DNA of 64,000 bases from Deltaproteobacteria bacterium Ga0077550. Lineage in GTDB: Bacteria; Myxococcota_A; Polyangia; Nannocystales; Nannocystaceae. Below the pieces are notes generated by a model, which was not told where the DNA came from, made no database searches, and worked only from the letters and a program-made list of their open reading frames with translations. The stretch spans positions 41,768 to 105,767 of the forward strand of contig LNFB01000163.1 of the NCBI GenBank assembly GCA_001464385.1, written 5' to 3'. The position numbers were made by a program, and so were the translations under genes. Shown here piece after piece: positions 57,223 to 64,000 of the stretch (position 1 is its first letter; every line of letters begins with the position of its first letter).

Positions 57223-57416
57223 CTATACCTACCCGACTGGTTTTGAACGCCCGCACGATCCCGCGGGTCGGCGGCCTCGTCGCAAGGACGATGCCAGCGC
57301 CTCCGATCCCGTGATCTCGCGGCGACCCGCGGCGACGCCGTCCATGCGGCACCCGACGCGGATGTCGCGGGCGCGACGGTCATGCCATGGGGGCCCACCC
57401 GGGGTGAGGGGCGGGC

Positions 57417-59495
57417 TCAGCCGCGATCGAGCACGTCGCGGACCTTGTGCGCCAGGTCGAGCCGCGTGAACGGCTTGGGCAAGAACGCCTCGCCCTCCGT
57501 GCTCACGCCGCCGCGGAGCAGGGCATCGTCCGCGTGGCCGCTCATGTACAGCACACGCACGCCGGGGCGTTGCTCGCGGACGAGGGCCGCCAGCGCGGCG
57601 CCACCCATGCCGGGCATCGCGACGTCGGTGAGCAGCAGCGCCAGGGGTCCCACGTGTCCGGCGAGCACGCGCAGCGCATCGGTGCCGCTGCGGGCGGCGA
57701 GGATGCGATACCCGTAGCGCGTCAGGATCGCGTGGGCCAGCCGTCGCACCGCGTCGTCGTCCTCGACCAACAGGATGGTCTCGGAGCCCGAGGGTACCGA
57801 ACGAACGACGGGCGCCGGCTCGGTCTCGGGCGACGCCGAGCTCGTCGGGAGCAGCACGCGGAACGTCGTGCCCTCGCCCACCGCGCCGACGATCGAGATG
57901 TCACCGCCGGCCTGCTTGACGATGCCGTACACGGTCGCGAGGCCGAGGCCCGTACCGTGACCGATGCCCTTGGTGGTGAAGAACGGCTCGAAGATCCGCT
58001 CGCGCAGCGGCTCGGGGATACCGAACCCCGTGTCGGTCACCGACAGCTCCACGTAGCGCCCCGCCGGGATGGCGCCCGCTTCACCCTGACGCTCGCCCTC
58101 GGCGAGGTCGACCGCCGTGGTGCGCACGGTGACGCGGCCGCCGTCGGGCATGGCATCGCGGGCGTTGACGACGAGGTTCAGGACCACCTGCTCGAGCTGC
58201 ACCGGATCGGCGCGGACCGTGCAGCCGTCCGCGCCCAAGGTGATCTCGAGGGTGACGTGATTGCCGATCAGCCTCCTCAGCATCTCGCCCGTCGCGGCGA
58301 CCACTGCGTCGAGGTCGACCTCCTTGGGCTGGACGACGACCTTGCGGCTGAAGGCCAGCAGCTGGCGCGTGAGGTCGGCGGCGTGGTGCCCCGCCTCGCG
58401 GATCGACGCCACCAACTCGAGGTGCGGATCGTCGTCCGCCAGCTCGCCGTGGAGCATCTCTGCGCAGCCATTGATCACGGTGAGCAGGTTGTTGAAGTCG
58501 TGGGCCACACCGCCCGCGAGCCGGCCGATCGCCTCCATCTTTGCGGCCTGTCGGAGCTGCTCCTCGAGTCGGCGATGCTCGGTGCGATCGTGCACGATCT
58601 TGGCGAAGCCGCGCAGCGAGCCGTCCTCGCGGCGCAGCGCGGTCGTGACGACATGGGCCCAGAACGCCTTGCCGTCGCGACGCACACGCCACCCCTCGAC
58701 CTCGGTGCGTCCCACCGCGGCGGTGCGCAGCAGCAGCGCGTGCGCGAGGGCCTCGGGCCCGGCGTCTCCCTGGTGGAAGCGCTCGATGTGGCTGCCGAGC
58801 ACCTCGTCCTCGCGATAGCCGAAGGTCCGCTCGGCGCCCTGGTTCCACATCACCACGCGCCCCTCGGCGTCGGTGAGCAGCAGCGCGTAGTCGTGGACGC
58901 CGTCGACGAACAGGCGGAAGCGCTCGTCGCTGCTGCGGATCGCCCGCGTGGCCTCCTCACGCTCGATGGCGACGCCGGCGAGGTGCGCGGCGCGGCGCAG
59001 GACGTCGAGGACCTCGGAGGTGCGGGCCGCCAGATCCTGACGATACAGCGCGAACGTGCCGAGCACCCGGTTGCTCGACCCCGGCATGGACCCCGCGAAG
59101 ATGGGCACCGAGATGCACGAGCGCAGACCATGCGAGAGCGCGAGGTCGCGGTAGTCGGCCCACAGCGGATCGGTCGCGATGTCCTCGACGTCGACGACCT
59201 CGCCCCGCCATGCCGCGGTGCCGCACGAGCCCACCGCGGGCCCGATCGCGACGCCGTCGATCGCGGCGTTGTAGGCCGTGGGCATCGACGCACCCGCGAT
59301 CACGCGGAGGTGTGCGCCGTCGGTGTCGAGCAGGAGCACCGAGCACATCGCACCAGGGAGCTGGCGCTCCACGAGCGTCACGACGTCGTCCATGACCTCG
59401 TGCAGCGGTGCCCCCGTCGCGATCCGCTCGAGCACGCGCGACTGCGCCTGCATCGCGGACTCGGGGAGCGCCCCGCTGACGAGCTGCAGGTGCAT
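57417..59495 (-). CDS. hybrid histidine kinase: GAF-PAS-HisKA-HATPase-receiver
   Basis: 692 residues. GAF domain ~1-180 (VEDIATDPLWADYRDLALSH), PAS domain ~190-310 (ALLLTDAEGRVVMWNQGAER), phospho-acceptor AGGVAHDFNNLLTVING near 340, ATPase motifs NLVVNARDAMPDGG, DTGFGIPEPLRERIFEPFFT and GTGLGLATVYGI, then a C-terminal receiver (ILLVEDDDAVRRLA, phospho-Asp in LLTDVAMPGMGG, FLPKPF). No membrane helix, so it senses cytoplasmic signals. The hybrid layout implies a separate phosphotransfer partner, not seen nearby. Confidence 0.92.
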   Translation of the reverse strand: MHLQLVSGALPESAMQAQSRVLERIATGAPLHEVMDDVVTLVERQLPGAMCSVLLLDTDGAHLRVIAGASMPTAYNAAIDGVAIGPAVGSCGTAAWRGEVVDVEDIATDPLWADYRDLALSHGLRSCISVPIFAGSMPGSSNRVLGTFALYRQDLAARTSEVLDVLRRAAHLAGVAIEREEATRAIRSSDERFRLFVDGVHDYALLLTDAEGRVVMWNQGAERTFGYREDEVLGSHIERFHQGDAGPEALAHALLLRTAAVGRTEVEGWRVRRDGKAFWAHVVTTALRREDGSLRGFAKIVHDRTEHRRLEEQLRQAAKMEAIGRLAGGVAHDFNNLLTVINGCAEMLHGELADDDPHLELVASIREAGHHAADLTRQLLAFSRKVVVQPKEVDLDAVVAATGEMLRRLIGNHVTLEITLGADGCTVRADPVQLEQVVLNLVVNARDAMPDGGRVTVRTTAVDLAEGERQGEAGAIPAGRYVELSVTDTGFGIPEPLRERIFEPFFTTKGIGHGTGLGLATVYGIVKQAGGDISIVGAVGEGTTFRVLLPTSSASPETEPAPVVRSVPSGSETILLVEDDDAVRRLAHAILTRYGYRILAARSGTDALRVLAGHVGPLALLLTDVAMPGMGGAALAALVREQRPGVRVLYMSGHADDALLRGGVSTEGEAFLPKPFTRLDLAHKVRDVLDRG

Positions 59496-59752
59496 GCGGG
59501 GGCCTCCGAGTATGGGCGCCCGGGCGCGCTCGAAATCCTCGGGGCTGGTGAACGGAGTTCACCCGCGCGGGAACGCCGTTCGTCCCGGGCGTGCAACCGG
59601 GGGCGGCCGCGACGACGGGCTCGGCCCGACTTGGGCAAACCTGCGGGCGACGTCGTTGCCCGTGCTGAGCAGGCGAGGGCGAGACCTGCGGTCCCGCGGG
59701 CCTGCAGGCCCAGATGGGCGTCGGCACGGGCCTTGCTCTGGTCGCGGGCACG

Positions 59753-60475
59753 ATGGCAACCCACCTGGCGAACATGCCCCGCAGCTCCGCCCGAGCCCCC
59801 GTCGCCCACGGTCGTGGGGAACCGAGCACGGCCGTCGCCGTCGCCCTCTCGTTGGTGTGCGCGCTGCTGGCCGCCGCGTGCATCGCGGCCCGATTCCCGC
59901 CGTTCGCGGCGGTGCTGCCGGCCTCGGTGTCCTACGCCGTGTTCGCGATCGCTGGCTTCGCCATCGGTGGCGCGGCGGCGGCCGAGGCCCACCTGCCGCG
60001 CGGCGGCGTGGGGCCGCTGTGGATGCGCGTCGCCTTCGCGCCCAAGCTCGCGCTCGCCCTGGGCCTGTCGTTCGCGACCACGGTGATCGCCCAGGTGCTC
60101 GAGATCTCGCTGGGGCCCGTCGATCCGACGTTCCCGGCGAGCGCACCGTTCTTCACCAACGCGCTCTGGTTCTTCATGTTCACGATCGGGTTCGCGGGCA
60201 TCGGCATGATGTCGGCGCCCGGCGTGCTGCTCCCGGTGCTGGGCCCGATCGCCCGGCTGCTCCGCGGCGCGCCGGTCGTCGTCGGGGTGCTCGTGCTCGG
60301 CGGCGTGCTCGCGGGGGTCGGCGTCGGGTTCAACATCGCCCTGGCCCTGCCCGTGGTCGTCGATCTGGTCACCCGCGCGAAGGCATGGATCGACGCCAAC
60401 GACAAGCTCGTCATGGGCGTGATGCTGGCGCTCACCGTGGGCCCGGCGCTGCTGCCCTCGCGCGGCAAGGACTGA
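59753..60475 (+). CDS. hypothetical multi-pass membrane protein
   Basis: 240 residues from ATG 59753; ATG 59714 and 59774 are alternatives. About six hydrophobic segments, for example AVAVALSLVCALLAAACIAA, VSYAVFAIAGFAIGGAAAAE, NALWFFMFTIGFAGIGMMSA, GVLVLGGVLAGVGVGFNIAL. It ends MLALTVGPALLPSRGKD. No family recognised. It is divergent from the hybrid kinase. Confidence 0.6.
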   Translation: MATHLANMPRSSARAPVAHGRGEPSTAVAVALSLVCALLAAACIAARFPPFAAVLPASVSYAVFAIAGFAIGGAAAAEAHLPRGGVGPLWMRVAFAPKLALALGLSFATTVIAQVLEISLGPVDPTFPASAPFFTNALWFFMFTIGFAGIGMMSAPGVLLPVLGPIARLLRGAPVVVGVLVLGGVLAGVGVGFNIALALPVVVDLVTRAKAWIDANDKLVMGVMLALTVGPALLPSRGKD

Positions 60476-60519
60476 CCCGCGAATTGGCCCGCCACCCGCC
60501 GACACGCTAGGATCGGCGG

Positions 60520-61245
60520 GTGGATCGGGACTCGTTCCAAGAGGCGTTGCTGTCGGTGATGGAGCGCAAGCGCCATTGGGCGTGGCGTTTGTTCACGGAC
60601 GGCACGGTCGCGGCGGATCGGCTGCACATCCACCTCGAGCACGAATACGCCGTCTACATCCGCGACTTCGCGGTGCTCCTCGGGCGCGCGTATGTCCAGT
60701 GCCCGATCGCCGCGGCGCGCCGCGAGCTGGCCGAGAACCTCTACGAGGAGGAGACCGGCAAGCTCTCGGGCGGCCGGCCGCACGCGGAGATGTTCCTCGA
60801 GTACCCGCGCGGCCTCGGCATGGCGCTCGAGCGCTTCGAGGCCGTCGAGCTCCTGCCGGCCGCGGTCGATTACCGCGCCGAGATCGACGTGTCGACCACG
60901 GACCTCGGCTGGGACGTCGCGGCGGCCGTCACCACCCTGTGGCTCGAGGGCACCGAGTACGAGCGCGGCGAGCTCGATCCCCACGCGAGCAAGCGCCCCG
61001 CGCCGCCGCTGTCCGAGCACCCGCTGGTCAAACACTACGGCCTGCCCCTCGAGCGGCTGGCGCTGGTCCGGGCCCACCGCATGGTCGAGGGCGACCACCG
61101 GCGCGCGGCGTGGACGGTGGTGCTCGATCACGTGGCCGAGTCGCGGCGCGACGTGGTGCTCGCGGCGATGGGCCGCATGCACGACGCGTGGCAGGCGTAC
61201 CGCGACGCTGTCGCGATCGCCTGCGGCCTGACGAAGCCCGCGTGA
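60520..61245 (+). CDS. heme-oxygenase-like (TenA/PqqC-fold) putative metal-dependent oxidase
   Basis: 241 residues from GTG 60520. It is all helical with the iron-ligand pattern of the haem-oxygenase-like di-iron oxidase group: HIHLEHEYAVYIRDFAVLLG, ENLYEEETGKLSGGRPHAEM with Glu and His, and MVEGDHRRAAWTVVLDHV. Relatives include TenA, PqqC and CADD/UndA-type oxygenases, so it could oxidise a small substrate. The exact reaction cannot be named. It follows the membrane protein gene at 44 bases, in the same direction. Confidence 0.72.
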   Translation: MDRDSFQEALLSVMERKRHWAWRLFTDGTVAADRLHIHLEHEYAVYIRDFAVLLGRAYVQCPIAAARRELAENLYEEETGKLSGGRPHAEMFLEYPRGLGMALERFEAVELLPAAVDYRAEIDVSTTDLGWDVAAAVTTLWLEGTEYERGELDPHASKRPAPPLSEHPLVKHYGLPLERLALVRAHRMVEGDHRRAAWTVVLDHVAESRRDVVLAAMGRMHDAWQAYRDAVAIACGLTKPA

Positions 61246-61248
61246 TCG

Positions 61249-62610
61249 TCAGAACTCGACGCCGGTGCCGAGGTGCAGGGCGAGGTCGTGGACCCGCGCG
61301 GCCACCGGGGCGCCGGTCGTGATGATGACGTCGCCCTGCCCGCTGTCGAGGTTGGTGAGGTCGAAGCGCATGCGACCCGCGCGGCCGATCGACAGCGCGT
61401 ACCGGACCGCGGCCGTCGGCGTGAAGACGATCGTGCGCGCGCGCTCGCCCCGGCCCAGCCGCACCGGCCGGCGCAGCTCGCCGCCGAAGGTCGCGCCCCA
61501 GGTGTCGAGGTCGAAGTCGAGGAAGTCGTCGGCGACCACCGTCGTGCTGCGGTTGGCGTAGACGCCGGCGCCCAGCACGAGCGTCTTGCTGACCGCGACG
61601 CGCGTGCCGACCCGCAGGCCCCAGCGCGCGCGGCGTCCCTCGTCGTTGCCGCCGCGGCGGGCCGGCGCCGCGATGCCATCGGCGGCGACCCAGCCCCGCG
61701 CGAAGCGCCAGGCCACACCGACGTCGAGCTCGAGCGGATCGTGCGGGCGCACAACGCCGCTGTCGAGCGCGACGAAATCGATGTCGCCGGTCTCCACGCC
61801 GCCGGTCGTCGTGCCGCCGTTGGTCGCGATGGCGGTGCGCTCGGTGGTCTGGGCGATCCACAGCTGGCCGCTGCGCAGTGCGAGGCCCAGCTCGAGGTAC
61901 GGCGTCGGCGTCCACTGCACGCCCGCGACGAGCTCGGCGCCCCACGAGCGCACCGACTCCGAGACGTCGGTCTGCACGAAGCGCTCGTTCTCGTCGGCGA
62001 GATCGAGGCCCCACGCCCAGGCACGACTGCTGCGCGCGACCCGATCGTAGACGACGAAGGCCGAGGCGCCGATGCGGAGCTCGGGCGTGATCTCCCAGCC
62101 CACCGACGGCCCGGCCTCGTAGCGGCGCTGGCTGTGCTGCACCCGGAGCTGCTGGCCGTATGCGACCGACGGCGCGTCGCCCTGGCGGCGCGCGTCCATG
62201 TCGATCTCGTCGAACGACGGGACGAACAGCGACAGCGCCAGGCTCACGCGGGGGGCGACGCGGAACGCCCACACCGTCGCGCCGGGGATGATCACGATCT
62301 CGCGGCTGCGGATGTCGCTGGCGCGCTCGGCATCGGGCAGGCCGGTGACGATGCCGCCGTCGACGCGGTGCAATCGCAGCACGAAGGCGTCGCTCGAGGT
62401 CTCGATGCGCGCCCGCGTGTTGGCGCCGAGGCCCGCGGGGTTGTACCAGGCCATCCCGACCCCGCGGCCGGCCGCGACCACGGCGCCGGCCGACATGGCG
62501 GCCTCGTTGCCGAGGGTGGGCACGTCACCGTCGCCGGCCCGGGCCGGGCGCGGGGCCCCGAGGGCCGCCATGAGCGTCGCGGCGGCCCAGCGGGCGGCGC
62601 TGCGACGCAT
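61249..62610 (-). CDS. FadL/OmpP1-like outer-membrane transport protein
   Basis: 453 residues from ATG 62610 (an ATG at 62634 adds 8 residues). Signal peptide MRRSAARWAAATLMAALGAP is followed by the plug-type start GNEAAMSAGAVVAAGRGVGM and AWYNPAGLGANTRARIETSS, typical of FadL/OmpP1 long-chain fatty-acid porins. A repeated amphipathic strand pattern runs to the end, which closes with LALHLGTGVEF, a final Phe as in many outer-membrane proteins. It probably moves hydrophobic compounds across the outer membrane. Its stop lies four bases from that of the convergent oxidase gene. Confidence 0.82.
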   Translation of the reverse strand: MRRSAARWAAATLMAALGAPRPARAGDGDVPTLGNEAAMSAGAVVAAGRGVGMAWYNPAGLGANTRARIETSSDAFVLRLHRVDGGIVTGLPDAERASDIRSREIVIIPGATVWAFRVAPRVSLALSLFVPSFDEIDMDARRQGDAPSVAYGQQLRVQHSQRRYEAGPSVGWEITPELRIGASAFVVYDRVARSSRAWAWGLDLADENERFVQTDVSESVRSWGAELVAGVQWTPTPYLELGLALRSGQLWIAQTTERTAIATNGGTTTGGVETGDIDFVALDSGVVRPHDPLELDVGVAWRFARGWVAADGIAAPARRGGNDEGRRARWGLRVGTRVAVSKTLVLGAGVYANRSTTVVADDFLDFDLDTWGATFGGELRRPVRLGRGERARTIVFTPTAAVRYALSIGRAGRMRFDLTNLDSGQGDVIITTGAPVAARVHDLALHLGTGVEF

Positions 62611-62732
62611 CGTGGCCCCGTCGCGTCGACGCATTGTGCACGCATGTACCCGACTGCCCCTGGGCTTGCAACACGGCCTAGGGTGGCGCCGTGCGACGGG
62701 CGTGCGGTACACCGGATCCAGGGAGCAGACGC

Positions 62733-64000
<1,268 letters not shown>

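Overview
The window is about 70% GC with strong G/C preference at third codon positions. Its gene content fits a myxobacterium, most likely of the Nannocystineae type, although no 16S or marker gene is present to prove that. The evidence is the density of predicted lipoproteins (about 14) with a Ser/Thr/Gly/Asp-rich linker after the lipobox Cys, serine/threonine kinases with extra domains, hybrid histidine kinases, DUF1552 and DUF1592-type secreted proteins, and a homologue of the sterol enzyme cycloeucalenol cycloisomerase. It reads as ordinary chromosome: no transposase, integrase, phage gene or CRISPR array was found.

Layout. 1-1128: end of a DUF58/MoxR operon on the minus strand. 1389-4399: a rhodanese-MoeB sulfur-carrier activating enzyme followed by a long class V aminotransferase, whose 3' end overlaps a membrane Ser/Thr kinase by 133 bases. 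6011-10169: a 5'-3' exonuclease, then a histidine kinase / receiver-HDOD / receiver-EAL operon pointing to c-di-GMP signalling. 10179-13776: a DUF5916 outer-membrane protein and a C-type lectin lipoprotein, separated by a gene-poor spacer with a strong hairpin and a classical terminator. 14453-18868: an operon of rubrerythrin, Fe-S oxidoreductase, DUF3501 and a CASTOR/POLLUX-like channel; a palindromic triple repeat sits at the rubrerythrin/Fe-S junction. 18984-27047: an exonuclease, small lipoproteins, a methyltransferase lipoprotein, the DUF1552/DUF1592 pair and a Uma2 protein.

27050-31114 holds two genes that each appear broken by a frameshift with some coding sequence missing: an NmrA/DUF2867 SDR protein and a Ser/Thr kinase with a beta-helix tail. 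31207-39211 is a run of surface proteins: a 775-residue Cys-rich repeat lipoprotein, an FG-GAP lipoprotein and two beta-propeller lipoproteins. 39339-41077 is a sulfide:quinone oxidoreductase with its DUF1641 partner. 41209-51931 carries a beta-helix protein, an unrecognised 592-residue protein, a DUF2378-like sensor protein, an ECF sigma factor with a membrane-spanning tail coupled to an outer-membrane protein, two tandem paralogous lipoproteins, and a PQQ-type beta-propeller.

51980-52485 is an RNA-rich segment: a good promoter, a small leader-like ORF with two hairpins, an unusual CAT-anticodon tRNA and tRNA-Asn. 52516-64000 contains a glycerophosphodiesterase, E. coli-type isocitrate dehydrogenase, the cycloeucalenol cycloisomerase homologue, a VWA lipoprotein, a hybrid histidine kinase, a membrane protein, a haem-oxygenase-like protein, a FadL-like porin and the start of an amidohydrolase.

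All calls come from reading the sequence and family knowledge; no database search was run. Start codons were often moved inside long open frames because high GC extends frames artificially.
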